A stretch of DNA of 64,000 nucleotides, from assembly GCF_001411555.2 (NCBI RefSeq), contig NC_049903.1, positions 31,165,083 through 31,229,082 of the forward strand, given 5' to 3'. The translations under genes were made by a program, and so were the position numbers. Source of the DNA: Juglans regia (taxonomy: Eukaryota; Streptophyta; Magnoliopsida; Fagales; Juglandaceae). Every line of letters starts with the position of its first letter. Positions within the stretch are counted from its first letter, which is position 1. Of this stretch, positions 1 through 11,560 are shown one piece after another. Below the pieces are notes generated by a model that did not search any database, had not been told where the DNA came from, and saw only the letters and a program-made list of their open reading frames with translations.

Positions 1-1800
1 CTCTCTCATTTTCTCTTTCCCCCAGCCATCGACGAGCCCTCTTTCTTCTTAGTTTTCTCTAGTTTCAGACACTAACTCACTCACTTTTTCTCTCTCTTGT
101 TCACTCATTCTTCAAATTTTTCTTTTTATCTCTCCACTCTCTCATTTTCTCTTTCCCTTCCATTGCCACCACCGCCAGCCTCAAGCCATGGCAGGCTGAG
201 AACTACTCCAAATTCCATACGATAAAACTCAGTTTCTTTCTCTTTTTCGCATGAATGACACAACACAATTATCCTAGATTTAATAACATATCTTTAAGCT
301 TTGAAACCATACTTGAATATAGCCAAAGTCAAAACGAAAACTGAAAAAAAAAATTAAAGTATGAAAAAAAATACCAAAACAGAGAGAAGAGCATGATGTA
401 TAGAAATAAATCAATCAACTGTAACAAGTTGAATTCCTCCAGCCGCCAAAACTTAAAAAGCAAAGCTCCAAACATAAAAAATTATCCAAAACAAGAAGAA
501 AATCTGTATTCATCCAAAAATGAGATTGAAAAACGATTGTATATATCGACAACATGAAAAACACATGCATACATACATACATACATACATACATAAGAGC
601 AAGTGTGGGAACGCTTACTGTAACGGTTGAGAGGGGGGCTAGAACCCTGTAAATTCTGTATTGGAGATAACAGAAGGAGAATCAATTTACCTGTGATAAT
701 CGATAACAAGGCAAGTCTTCTTTGTGTTTTTGTTTTGATTTTCCTCCTTTTCGCATATGAGATGTTTCCTTCTTTTCTTTTTTTTTTTTTTTTCTTTTTT
801 AATACTATCTGCTGACGTGGTAGTCAGTTCCTCAGTGAGGACACAAGGACGGTTGTCCCTAGCATTTTTGGGATGCCATTGGGCTTTTGGGATAGAAAAA
901 TACTTGTTGCAGTTGAACGGGAAGCGTCGTGCAACCCATGTCCATGTAGAAAAATGAAACGGTTTATTTCATTCGTTTTCCTTTTTCCAAATATCGACTT
1001 CGTTTCTTCTTATACATCCTCCCCTTAGTTTTCACCTTCTCTGAATCCTCTTCTCCCCTTCATTTTTTCTTTTTCGAATCTTCTCCTTCTCACTCCCAAT
1101 TGTGCCCCTTCGTGCTTCCGTCCTTCTCCATTCTTCTTTGTTTCATTCAAATTTATCATGTTCCCTCAACGCCTTGCCCTCGGATACAATTCTAGTGGTA
1201 GGGCTAGACAATAATCCTCGAAAGTGAAAGGTTATAAACCCTGATCATAAGTCCATCCTATACACTTAACTGCTTATTTTCAATTTAATTTTATGAAAAA
1301 GGCCAATTCCTGACCACACTCATGCAACTTCTTATCTAGTCACCAAGCCAAAGAAAGCCCACATGAGATCTAATCCTACCATTTCTGGATAACATCTAAA
1401 TGGTTCTATGTTTACTAGTTCAAACACTTGCCATGTGAGATACAAAGCTCTGGCCTCTCTTTTTGGATTTTGATGATGATTCTCCTGCAGATCTAACTCA
1501 ATATTTTTGTTTATTGAAAAAAAAAAAATTATTTTTTCAATCCTAAGAACCTACCAAAATTAATGAACAAAACAAAGAAAACTCATAAAGAAGTTCAAAA
1601 GAAACTTTTTACCACGGTGCCGACAACCAAGATAGAGGAAGTGAACAACTAAATTTTTCATAGGAAAAATGCATGGTGAAAATTAAGGTGAAAAGATGGA
1701 TTTGCAAATCCTATTTTTTTTTTAATAAACTCAGATGCGAAAACTCTTTGTCGATCTGTGGAAGAATCCACGAAGAGAGTTCACGGTAAAAACAAATTGA
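1..1800. other. Gene-free low-complexity region
   Basis: No coding region can be supported here. The first 160 bases are pyrimidine-rich and repeat the phrase ctctctcattttctctttcc at the left edge and again near position 139. Poly-T tracts lie near 775-800, and another CT-rich stretch near 1020-1140 resembles a plant 5' leader, but no open frame follows it. The short ORFs are in low-complexity DNA and show no domain. Confidence 0.5.
568..595. repeat. (CATA)n microsatellite
   Basis: Seven uninterrupted CATA units are visible. This is a simple sequence repeat with no adjacent gene. Confidence 0.95.
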
Positions 1801-1817
1801 TTTTTGCCAACTTATAA

Positions 1818-1925
1818 AGAGAAGCTCGGTTTTACAGAAAGAGAAGCTAAACATGAAGATAATCTCAGCATGAAGAGAAGCTTTATTATGCATGAAGAGA
1901 AGCTCCATGAAGATGAAGAGAAGCT
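1818..1925. repeat. Cluster of five AGAGAAGCT motifs
   Basis: The nonamer AGAGAAGCT occurs exactly at 1818, 1840, 1874, 1896 and 1917, so the spacings are 22, 34, 22 and 21 bases. Several copies are preceded by CATGA. This looks like a degenerate minisatellite of about 21-22 bp. No function is evident. Confidence 0.75.
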
Positions 1926-2231
1926 GTCAGTATTTCTTTTCCTGTTTTCTCTTTTCGATATTTGTTTTAAAAAAATGGGCTGATGTTGGGTTGCACCACG
2001 GTTGCGCATAGCCCACTGTCTGTAGAAAAACGGTTTGGGATATGCAGAAGACAAGTCAATGCATAGATGCTAATACGGGCCACCCTGGAAAATGTGCTTG
2101 AATTTTCTGAAGGAAAAAGATGACAAATGCAGCGCTTGTTGCTTATATCGTACAAAAGCTTTTGGTATTTATAATATTTATCGTATTTTAGAAGTTTCAT
2201 GAATCTTGATTGCTGCCGTGAATCAATACTT

Positions 2232-2405
2232 TGAGGCTATGTTTAAATAGTAAAATGGTTTTAAATAATCTATAAATAGTAGTAAAAAGATGATAAAAAC
2301 TAATAATAAAATATTAAATAATAATAAAAAATATAAAAAATAAAATAAAATATTAAATAGTAATAGAGTGATCTCAGATCATTCTGCTATCCAAACACAA
2401 CCTTA
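2232..2405. mobile_element. AT-rich MITE, family 'GGCTATGTTT'
   Basis: The element opens with gaggctatgtttaaatag and closes with ctatccaaacacaacctta. The end reads taaggttgtgtttggatag on the other strand, so the two ends are imperfect inverted repeats. The interior is almost pure A/T with repeated taataataaa. A second member of the same family lies near 16941-17100. There is no coding capacity. The superfamily is not certain. Confidence 0.6.
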
Positions 2406-4324
2406 AGAGTTAGAAAAAGATAAACACAATTAAAATTATAATACTTATCATATATTTAATAGAAAATATGATTTGTACATGTCTAGAGTATGCAATTAGC
2501 ATCATGCAATTTATTTAAAAAAAAAGTTGAACCCACTTAAAATAATTTTTTTTTTAATAGTGGGTATCACTTTTTTTAAAAAAAGAATTACATGAGATTT
2601 GCACATTCTAAAGTAGTTATATCTAGCATTATTTTATTTAATATTCACCAAAAAAATTATTTATAATAATAATGTTAAATTATATATATGGACTTTGACT
2701 TTATATGTTTGTTGTTTATATATTAGGTGTTGGCGCTGAAATAAAAAAATCTATATTCACTAAACTCTCCACCATTACTTAAATAACGAGAAGATGACTC
2801 TTATAACGCTTAAGAGAAGAGAACGAATAGAGTAAAAAGCTTTACATGGATCCCTTTGTTTAATATTTTTGTTTAAAAAAAAAAAAAAAGAAGATCTATT
2901 TATAAATATGTCGCATCATATAAGAGGATTTAGGACTTGTTTTTCAAACTCTCATCTTATAAATATGACACCGATCAATCATCCTCAATCTTCTTTTACC
3001 ACTCTTTTATTTTTTCATTCTACAAATACAAAATGACTTGTCTTGATCATTTAGCATCTTTTCAATACCTTTCTTATTTTTAATAGTACTATTCTTAGGT
3101 ACAAATTTTAAGCGTATAAAGAAGTCTCACACATGTTTTTTAATAAAAAAAAAAAATGAACTTCAAGTGAAACTATTTTTTTATAAAAGACTTACGCGAG
3201 ATTTGAATAATTGGAATTTTGTACAAATCATTAATACTCTATTTTAAATATGTTTGTTCTATTGCTATGGTATAAGACGCACACTATAAGAAAAATGACA
3301 TTTTATGACCAGTTATTTTTAATAAAATTGTTCTTTTTAGTTAAAATTAGTCGTCTAAATACCTATTTTTTTTATAATGACATTAAAAATAGATGTAGAT
3401 AAAAATAAAAATAAAAATAAAAATGATAAAATTTAAGTTTTTCATCGTCATAAATTCGAAGTCTGATTCTCACCTAATCGACATTAATTAAAACAGTAAA
3501 GCAATAGGAAAAGCTGATCATACTTATACCAAAAAGGTTTGTTAGTAAGTGAAGTCGATAGACTAAACTAATGAATGATGTATACTTGAAAGCCAATATC
3601 ATATATTATATATGAATAAATATAGATAAAAATTATTATTAAAAGTATTTATTTTACACATATGATATGATATCATCTAGACCACACATCTCTTCAAATG
3701 AGTGTTAGGAATAATCAACTAGAAGCAATCATGCAGTGAGTATAAAGTGTGCACTGCTATAATGACTTTTCTCTAGCATTACTCTTTTTATATATATATA
3801 TATATACACACAATATTCCTTTTTTTTTTAAAAAAAAAGTTAAATAATATAATAAATAAAGTTGGGGGACCAAGAAACGTCTATGATCGACAAACATATA
3901 ATAAACCGGCCCGGCCATAAGCAAGTAATAGCCGTCCCCAGAATCCATAATAATGGATTCTCCTTTTGAGGTTCTTGCATTGAAAAGCAAGTTAATCTCT
4001 TATAAATTATAAATTAATAAATCCAAATCTTTCTTTTTAAATGGTTGAAATTATGGTATGTCAGGAATTAGCTATATCCTATTCCCACATAATCATTTTC
4101 AAATGAGACATGAAACAGACAATATTGCATAGAAAAAACAAACAAGGAAAGAAACTCTGAAGAAAACTGAGTCTGAAAGATGAGGAAAGCCTGCAAAAGG
4201 TCCCCTCCCCAGCCAACCAATGATCTTCTCTAAAATGTACAAAACCTGGAATCAAATCAAGCATGCATGAGAAACAGTCGAAAGAAAGATGGAAATTGAA
4301 ATGGCCGGTTTGGTAGTAGTTCAA
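2406..4324. other. AT-rich intergenic region
   Basis: No gene is supported. The stretch holds several homopolymer runs, a (TA)n tract at about 3789-3807, and a possible CACTA transposon end: cactataagaaaaatgaca at 3282, which resembles the En/Spm terminus CACTACAAGAAA. No matching opposite end was found, so this would be a fragment only. Confidence 0.45.
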
Positions 4325-4439
4325 TCACAACTTACTCGTTGCTTTTTCAAGTGACGTGTGAGCATGTCTCAGCTTTACAAATAGAAAGCAAGCTGTCTTC
4401 ACGAGACCGGTACGTACGTACTTGTGATCTGTACAAGGA
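4325..4439 (+). promoter_or_regulatory. Probable proximal promoter of AKR copy 1
   Basis: The 115 bases before the start codon contain GACGTGTG at 4353-4360, an ACGTGT core like the abscisic-acid response element bound by bZIP factors, and a weak TATA-like tacaaata at about 4376. The transcription start cannot be placed. The assignment rests on position and motif only. Confidence 0.35.
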
Positions 4440-6482
4440 ATGGCGAAGGAAATTCGATTCTTTGAGTTGAACACGGGGGCCAAGATGCCTTCCGTTGGCC
4501 TCGGAACCTGGGACTCCGACCCTGGTGTGGTCGCCGTCACCACCGCCATTAACGTACGTAGTGCTAGCCAGCTTCTGAAATTAAAATTTATATTTGTTAA
4601 TTTATAGCTAGCTGACAATACTGCGGTCGCTCCAGATTATTTATATACGTTGTTTTATATAATAAGGACATGTCGTTTTTGAATTATACAATGGGAAGGG
4701 AGATGATAAAATTTAGGACGATGAATTCATATTATTGTTTCTTCAAACGTATATGTCGTAAAGCACTTGAAAACATGATGTCTGATGGCAGGTCGGATAT
4801 CGACACATTGATTGTGCTCAACTTTATGGCAACGAGAAGGAGGTAAAATATATTTATATCTGTGTGTGTGCGCGCGCGCGCATGTTTGTTTGGGGAGCTC
4901 ATATTTAGTACATGATGAATGAAAATTGTAAAAAAGAAGCTGGTTTGGTGTAGATTGGGTCTGCTAATTTGAAGAAGCTGTTTAATGATGGTGTAGTGAA
5001 GCGTGAGGACTTATGGATCACCTCCAAACTCTGGTTTTTTCTGATGCTGTCTATACTCATTTGTCTCGAATCTTTACTAAATTTTATAAGCATTACAGTG
5101 TAATTGGAACTATATATATATATATATATTTGTTTGTTTGTAGGTGTACGGATCATGCTCCAGAAGATGTACCAAAGACATTTGATAAAACCCTGCAGGA
5201 TTTGCAGCTTGACTATCTGGATCTATATCTAGTATGTACAACCCATTAACTGAGCAGCTAGGGAAATACTCTAATCACAAAAAGATTATACAAAAATAAT
5301 ATTACAAATTGACGTGACTTGATGTGGTTCGTTAGATTATAAAATTATTTTTATTGATAAAATTATTTTTATTGTGAAATATGTCTAATAGATCAGATAA
5401 AACCACGTCAATTTGTATGATTTTTTTAAATAATTCATTTGTGAATGCAACAGAACTCTTAAGTTTAACATGATTTGAAGTATCTTTTTCTGAGAAAATA
5501 ATATTGATTAAAAAGTGTGCCAATTTCATTGGTAGATACACTGGCCAGTTGGGATGAAAAAGGGGTCAGTTGGATTTAAGTCGGAAAACCTTACACAGCT
5601 AGACATACCAAGCACATGGAAAGCAATGGAGGCGCTATATGATTCTGGCAAGGCTCGAGCTATTGGAGTAAGCAATTTCTCTACAAAGAAGCTGGAGGCT
5701 TTGTTGGAGGTGGCCAGAGTGCCTCCTGCTGTCAACCAAGTGGAGTGTCACCCTCTCTGGCAGCAGCCAAAGTTGCATGCCTTCTGTAAATCTAAAGGAA
5801 TTCACCTATCTGTGAGTGTTCAGATATAGATTGGTGATAGCAAAAGAACCGCAATCTTTTCGAGCAAATCATGAAATTATGTTAATTTTGAACAACCCTT
5901 TCTTTGTTTTCTGGTTACTCAGTTATCAACTTTTTTTCTCATTTCAGGGTTATTCACCATTGGGTTCCCCCGCCATGAGGATTATGAAAAAGGAGGTCCT
6001 TAAAAACCCAACTCTCCTTTGGGTTGCAGAAAAACTGGGGAAGACTCCTGCACAAGTGGCTCTTCGTTGGGGGCTGCAAATGGGTCACAGTGTACTGCCT
6101 AAGAGCTCAAATGAGACAAGGATCAAGGAAAATTTTGACCTTTTTGGCTGGTCTATACCTGATGATTTGTTTGAAATGTTCTCTGACATTGAGCAGGCAA
6201 GTAGCGTATCCCTATTCATATACACCAGTGCATAGAACTTCCCTCTCAAAAAAAAAAAAGAAAAGGATGGATTTTTATAAATCATTGACTGCCAATTCAT
6301 CTTATAATCACTTATTGCAAATTAACTTCATTAATAGTGAAGAAGGTTTCACTAAAACTTAGATGATTATAGCTGTTGGGTATATAATCTTGCAGGAGAG
6401 GATAATTAAGGGCACTCCATTTGTTCATGAGACCTTCGGTGCCTATAGGACCATTGAAGAACTCTGGGATGGGGAGCAGTGA
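4440..6482 (+). CDS. Aldo-keto reductase AKR4C-like, copy 1
   Basis: Predicted NADPH-dependent reductase of aldehydes and ketones, by family a soluble (beta/alpha)8 barrel enzyme used in carbonyl detoxification. Seven exons join in frame: 4440-4553, 4792-4842, 4954-5033, 5144-5231, 5536-5811, 5948-6196 and 6396-6482, giving 314 codons plus stop, the usual length for plant AKR4C. The catalytic tetrad is complete: Asp45 and Tyr50 ([11 protein letters not shown]), Lys80 (TSKLWCTDH) and His113 (IHWP). The pocket tryptophans Trp24 (GTW) and Trp114 (IHW) are present. The NADPH-binding motif LPKSSNETR is near the C terminus, and the protein ends ELWDGEQ. No targeting peptide is seen. All introns are GT-AG except the last, which has a GC donor (CAG|GCAAGT). 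Intron 2 begins with a (TG)5(CG)5 tract. It is the first of four tandem paralogues. The family call is firm; the substrate is unknown. Confidence 0.93.
4861..4882. repeat. Alternating TG/CG tract in intron 2 of AKR copy 1
   Basis: Five TG steps are followed by five CG steps, starting 18 bases after the exon 2 donor. Alternating purine-pyrimidine of this kind is the classic Z-DNA-forming sequence. Whether it forms Z-DNA here is inference. Confidence 0.9.
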
Positions 6483-6995
6483 GCAGATCTGATTTTTGAA
6501 ACATTATGGTTTTGCATATCCTGTTGGATTATATATTGCAGAGGGATGAACTATAAGAAGTTGCAATACCTCTGTGTTGGAAATTGTTTTGAGTTACATT
6601 CAAAATCAATGAAACATGGATTTGGTAACTACTTTGAAAATTATAATACCAATCTCGAGCTTCTAATTTCTCTCCCAACTGTAATGCTGCGAATGACTGC
6701 TCAGAATCCTTCACTCTAATAGACCTTGGAAAGAATGCTGCGAGTTGGAGCACACATTAGGCTGTCATGAGCAATCTATATCTTCATTGCAAGAGTCATT
6801 CTTCCATGAAGCTGCTTCCCAACGTACATTTTGGAGATTAAAAAAAAAAAATGGTTTAAAACCAAAAGACACCAACCTTCTTTCAGTATTCAAATGGAAG
6901 TAGATTAGTTATAAACTAACTGAGATATCTTCTAATTGCTTGATCAAATGGAATGGTCACATTGCATAGAGATAAACACATTCTATCAATTCTAC
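6483..6995. other. 3' flank of AKR copy 1
   Basis: Presumed 3' untranslated region and intergenic DNA. AT-rich words such as aatcaatg and a poly-A tract at about 6840-6850 could serve in 3' end formation, but no single polyadenylation site can be named. No other gene is seen. Confidence 0.5.
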
Positions 6996-6996
6996 A

Positions 6997-7308
6997 ATAT
7001 TTAGGTCTCAATTCATCTCATTCAATCTTATCTCAATATTCAAACACAAACACTTTTTAATTTTTTCATCTAATCATTACAACATTTCCAAACTTTGAAA
7101 CAAAACAATAAAAACAATTCAACATTTTTAAATCACAAAACAAATATTTATATTTTAACAATATTTTTTAAGTTTATAATATTCTTATTCAACTTTTTCT
7201 CTCTCCTCTTTTAAAATTTTATAAAATATTTTAACTCAAATTATTTTATTAAAATTCATAAATTTTTCATCTCATTTTATCTGTTTAACCGAACTAGACC
7301 TTAATATT
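6997..7308. mobile_element. AT-rich MITE with inverted ends
   Basis: The left edge reads aatatttaggtc and the right edge gaccttaatatt, which are inverted copies with one mismatch. The 290 bases between are A/T-rich with tctca-type words shared with other MITEs in this window. It is non-coding. Confidence 0.6.
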
Positions 7309-7309
7309 G

Positions 7310-7835
7310 TCTATACAGAATTTTTTAGTAGTGTGAACTAAAATGAGCATTTAATATTATTTTTATCATTTTTTTTTTATATTGACTGATCTAATTCAGT
7401 CAGACAATTAAAGGATCTTTATACATTAAAAAAATTAATGCTGAAAAAAATCATAAAAAAAGTAAAGCTTGTCACTAATGTGAATTTCATTGGGGAATGG
7501 CAAGGAATATTTTTTATGGTTTTAATTTCTGATGTCAATAAGTAAAATTTCCAACCCCTCTCCTCTGCAAATGTCCCGTGGGAATACAATTAGAATTGTG
7601 TCAGGGACAAGGGCCTGTGCACGGTATGTGCGTGCTGACATGTCACGCCTTTCAATCGGTAGTCAAATGTTTGATTTTTTATCTAAAGAGATTAGAATAC
7701 TAACGACACAAAACAATTCCACACAAAAATTTTTACAAACTCACGCGTCATGTTAATTTTTTATTTTATTCTTTTTATTATCCCACACACACCGAGTTTC
7801 CCTCCTCTTAGAGTATTTTCGTCGATTTCTTGAAG
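7310..7835. other. Intergenic, no gene recognised
   Basis: A 74-codon ORF at 7532-7756 shows no recognisable domain and is probably chance. Nothing else can be supported. Confidence 0.45.
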
Positions 7836-8028
7836 ATTGTGTTTAGATATTGAAGTGAGTTAAATTGAGTTGAGTTGAGATAATAAAATATTATTTTTAA
7901 TATTATTATTATTTTAAGATTTGAAAAAGTTGAATTGTTTATTATATTTTGTGTTGAAATTTGAAAAAGTTGTAATGATAAGTTGAGATGAGTTAAGAGA
8001 TGTTTGGTAACCAAACGAAGCCTAAATC
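7836..8028 (-). mobile_element. AT-rich MITE, family 'CTTCGTTTGGTTA', copy a
   Basis: Read on the minus strand, it starts cttcgtttggttaccaaac, runs through ctcatctcaacttatcattac and aataataataatatt, and ends with a region resembling the start in inverse. The same order of words is found on the plus strand at 35161-35340, in the promoter of AKR copy 3, so this is a dispersed family. It is non-coding. Confidence 0.7.
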
Positions 8029-8029
8029 T

Positions 8030-8409
8030 TTTTTTAAATTTTAGCTAAAAATGAAATTTCCTATATTTTTATCTTAAATTTTATTCATATTAAAAAAACC
8101 TTCTCCATCTCATTCCCTATCATTTCTCTATTTTATTAAAATAATATTTTTCTATTATTTCTTTATTACTTTTTTCTCTCACTTCCATTTCCATTATTAA
8201 CCACTAACTCTTTTGTCTTATTCTCTTATTTTCAAATATCACATTTTATAAATATTTATACGATTTTTTTTTCTCGAATACAATATTATTTTTCAATTCA
8301 ACATCGGTATTAAAAATAATATTTTTTTTAATATGTGAAATTTCCAATGCGATGGTATTTTTTAATATGATTTTGTCCGTATATACTTGATAAATATTTG
8401 ATTTGTATT
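8030..8409. other. AT-rich left part of the Harbinger-like element or its flank
   Basis: Low-complexity A/T-rich sequence without a gene. It may belong to the left arm of the PIF/Harbinger element that follows, but no terminal inverted repeat could be fixed. Confidence 0.35.
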
Positions 8410-8685
8410 TGTCTAACGATAACATTTTTTTTTTCATTTTCATATAACGGTAATATTTTTTTCAGTTTCTTTAACGGTAATACCTACTCGCATATTAATG
8501 ATAAAATTTTTTGTAAAATAGTACAATGGTAACATTTTGAATTGCTGCTTCCAACAGTAACATGCTTTGTCATTTCTCTAACGGTAGATTTTTTTATCTT
8601 TTCTTCAACGGTAACATTTTTTTTTTTTCCAATGATAATATTTTTTGTCGTATCTATAACAGTAACTTTTTTCTCTATAAATACG
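8410..8685 (+). promoter_or_regulatory. AACGGTAACA-type repeat array and TATA box of a Harbinger transposase
   Basis: Degenerate copies of (t)aacggtaacattttt follow one another at intervals of roughly 30 bases (8416, 8446, 8472, 8522, 8550, 8578, 8607, 8630, 8657 approximately), then a good TATA box, TATAAATA at 8676-8683. The array ends about 70 bases before the transposase start codon. Repeats of this kind could be subterminal transposase-binding sites or a promoter; that role is inference. Confidence 0.55.
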
Positions 8686-8745
8686 TTTTTTGCTTGCATT
8701 CACATTCTCAAATACCTAAGTTTCATCTCCAACTCCCTTCATCAA

Positions 8746-9899
8746 ATGGCTCGTTCTTTCTTTTATAAATTGCTCACATACTTGTCATCTGATAATGAGT
8801 TGGATGTTGTTCTTAATGCTGAGGCTGATGGAGAGTCATCGAGACATCGTGGCAATCGCCAATGTCGTAAGTTTATTCGGTGTGATCATATTCGATGGCA
8901 TGAGCGCCTTTTTCATGACTATTTTGCAGAAGATCCAGTAAATCCCTCCAATCTATTTCGAAGGAGAGATAATGTCGGAATACTCAGTTTATCTTCTATG
9001 CAAAAAATAACTGCAGCACTTAAAATGTTGGCGTATGGGGTGACTGGAGATTTTATGGATAAATACATACATATTGGAGAAAGCACCGTAATGGAGAGCC
9101 TCAAAAAATTCTGTAAGACAATCGTAACTTTTTTTTAGATGAATATTTGCAGTTTTCAAATGCAAATGATATTACTCTATTGCTTGCGGTTTGTGAACAA
9201 TGAGGATTTCTAGGAATGTTGGGAAGCATTGATTGCATGCATTAGAAGTGGAAAAATTATCCCGCTGCCTGGAAATGTATGTACTCTTGCCACATCCGTG
9301 AACTAACTATTATTTTAGTAGCAGCTGCTTCATATGATCTTTGGATATGGCATGCATCTTTTGGTATACCCGGTTCACATAATGATATTAATGTGCTAAG
9401 AGATCTTTTTATTTGCACGGAACTTGCTCAAGGGTGTGCTCCTCCAATTAATTACACAATCAATGACAACGAATAAACTATGGGGTACTACATTACCGAT
9501 GGTATTTATCCCAAATGGTCAACGTTTGTAAAGAAGATTATATCACCCCAAGGTAATAAGAAGAAAAACTTTGCCGCAACACAAGAATCCGCAAGAAAAG
9601 ATGTCGAGCGTGCCTTTAGAGCACTTCAACAACGATTTGCAATCGTTCGTAGACCTTCCCGATTTTTCAAAGTCAATGAGCTAACAAATATAATGAAAGC
9701 ATGTGTTATTCTACATAACTGATCATTGAAGACGAGCATGATGATACTCAGGGTCCGAACATGGAGTATGATCAAGTTGATGATGATATTCCAGAACTAT
9801 CGTGCAATCCAACAAACGAATTTATCAACTTCATTCAGTGCCATCATAAAATTAGAGACAGCTCGGCACATCATCAACTACAAGTAGATTTAATTGAAC
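8746..9899 (+). pseudogene. PIF/Harbinger (DDE_Tnp_4, HARBI1/ALP1-like) transposase, broken
   Basis: The family protein cuts and pastes its own element with a DDE nuclease. The amino-terminal part is open from ATG 8746 to 9138 and contains the typical segment LSSMQKITAALKMLAYGV followed by IGESTVMESLKKFC. The reading then changes frame. From about 9210 the core reads GSIDCMH, a stop (TAG at 9244 where Trp is expected), KWKNYPAAW, then ILVAAASYDLWIWHASFG and GSHNDINVL. After another stop at 9475 it continues MGYYITDGIYPKWSTF and ends with ARKDVERAFRALQQRF near 9590-9650. The catalytic region is therefore recognisable but split by at least one frameshift and several stops. No active product is expected. 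Confidence 0.88.
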
Positions 9900-10534
9900 A
9901 TCAATGGCAGATTTATTCCCAACAATAGAAGAAAAGGTTTTGTTGGATTTTCTATCTTTTTAATATTAGTAGCGACCATGTATTCCTATTTCTACAATTT
10001 CCATTCCAAAAAAACATGTTTTCTTCAAGAACATGTTGATTGTTACTGTAATATTTTCATTATATGTAATATTTTAAAAATTTTTAATGTCAAGCTGTAA
10101 TCAAGCAACATCTATCCATGTTAGATTCAAATTCAACGACTACGTTTTTCTATCTTCTCAATATTTACTTGCTAACGTACAAATTATAAAATACAACAAA
10201 CGTGCCAAAGTCCTTAAAAAAGATCATCAACATCAGTCTTAACAGTCTAGCAAGTTATACTAATGTGTCAAGCATAAAATACAAAGATATCGAATATTGA
10301 ATAAAAAAATAAGTTACAAAAAAGAATGTTCTGATCAATTATCTGATGTATTGCGTCTCGCCAATATCTCCCTTTGAAGTTGTTGAAAATATACCTGCTG
10401 AACTCCAGGCAATGTACTCACATCGAGCAACATTATGCCCTCCTCCCGCTCCCACCGGGCAATTTTCAGTTTCTTCGCCTCCAACCTCAGTCACTCGTCC
10501 TCTTGTCTACTTTATTTCCCTCTCTTTCTCTATC

Positions 10535-11492
10535 ATATGTCATCTTCTCGGCCTTGAGTTAAAAAAATTCTTTCTTCTGAGCACGTGACTCCTCTAGGAG
10601 AGTATACTTACGCTTGCTCAACTTCACAAGCTCATCTAATGCCCTGGCTTGGGCCTTACGTTTTCCTTTCTCAGCTTTTCTTCCCATTGGCCTATCCAAT
10701 TCGATGACATCATTCTCCACTAGATTCTCGGCCTCTGTACCACCAACTGAATCCATAGGTGAATTAGGTGCAACTGTTGAGGTACGGGAATATATCGGGG
10801 ACATCGTCGACCTTCGCTTCATCCCGTCCTTTGTGCAATGTTGATTCCATTTCAACTGGTCCTTCAATAGTTGCCAACAATGCTCAAATTAAAATAACGT
10901 TTTCTCAAGCGATTGATATATGGCCTTAGCTTTGTCAAACTTCCAATGAAAGCATAAAATCAAATAATTAACCACCTATTAAAGATAAATGAAAGATAAC
11001 GCATAAATATCATAATTAAGTGCTGAAAATAATAAAAAAGTGGATGCTTATACCTTGTCTTGCTCAGTCATGTCACTTTGATTCAACCTTTCAACTTGTG
11101 CGAATTTAGCACAAAATTTGCCTGTCACTTTTTGAATGGCAGACCACCAATATATTAAGGACCCAACACTTTGCTCATTTGTACTTTGTTTATACTCATT
11201 GAAGTATTGACTAACTTTTTTCCAAAGTTGGGCATGTTTTTGGTCCGTTCCCTGGATTGCATCAACGTTACTATTCAGCCATGTGGAGACAAGTAACTTG
11301 TCTTTTCCGGGGGTGAAGTTTGGACCCCTGGCTGATTTTCTTTGAGAGGGAAGCTCTACTTAGGTTGGGGGTGGAGAGTCATCCAAAATCGCGGAAGATT
11401 GTTCACTTTGACCACAAAAAATGTGGTCAATTTCACGCTCCTGAGTCAAGAGGCTGGTGAAGAACATATTTCCATGCTCTTGTGAATCCATC
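10535..11492 (-). pseudogene. Myb/SANT-like ORF2 protein of a Harbinger element, broken
   Basis: Read right to left, an ATG at 11490-11492 opens MDSQEHGNMFF. A stop at about 11358 is followed by NFTPGKDKLLVSTWLNSN, AQLWKKVSQYFNEYK and SVGSLIYWWSAIQK, the trihelix-type DNA-binding domain found in plant proteins paired with PIF transposases. A probable intron (donor at about 11053, acceptor near 10940) leads to AKAIYQSLEKTLF, a stop, then FEHCWQLLKDQLKWNQH and a charged coiled C-terminal part ending near 10560. The partner protein normally binds the transposon ends and helps transposase enter the nucleus. Two in-frame stops make this copy non-functional. Confidence 0.75.
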
Positions 11493-11560
11493 TCTAAAAA
11501 GTTGTAAATATAGAAATGTGGTTTACATGTTAGACAATTATGGACAATATTCTGCAAGTG

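Larger units (their letters stand above)
8400..11560. mobile_element. Decayed PIF/Harbinger-type DNA transposon (core)
   Basis: Two convergent genes characteristic of plant PIF/Harbinger elements lie tail to tail: a DDE transposase on the plus strand (8746-9899) and a Myb/SANT-like partner protein on the minus strand (about 10535-11492). Both have in-frame stops. The 3-bp target duplication and terminal inverted repeats were not found. The element could extend right to about 14050, where gene-leader-like sequence of the minus-strand gene continues. Confidence 0.75.

Noticed and set aside
3282..3700. Complete CACTA transposon
   Set aside because: Only one CACTA-like end is visible; no inverse copy and no 3-bp duplication could be found.
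8542..8745. Upstream extension of the Harbinger transposase frame
   Set aside because: The extension runs through the TATA box and the AACGGTAACA array and is hydrophobic low complexity. The ATG at 8746 fits the family better.
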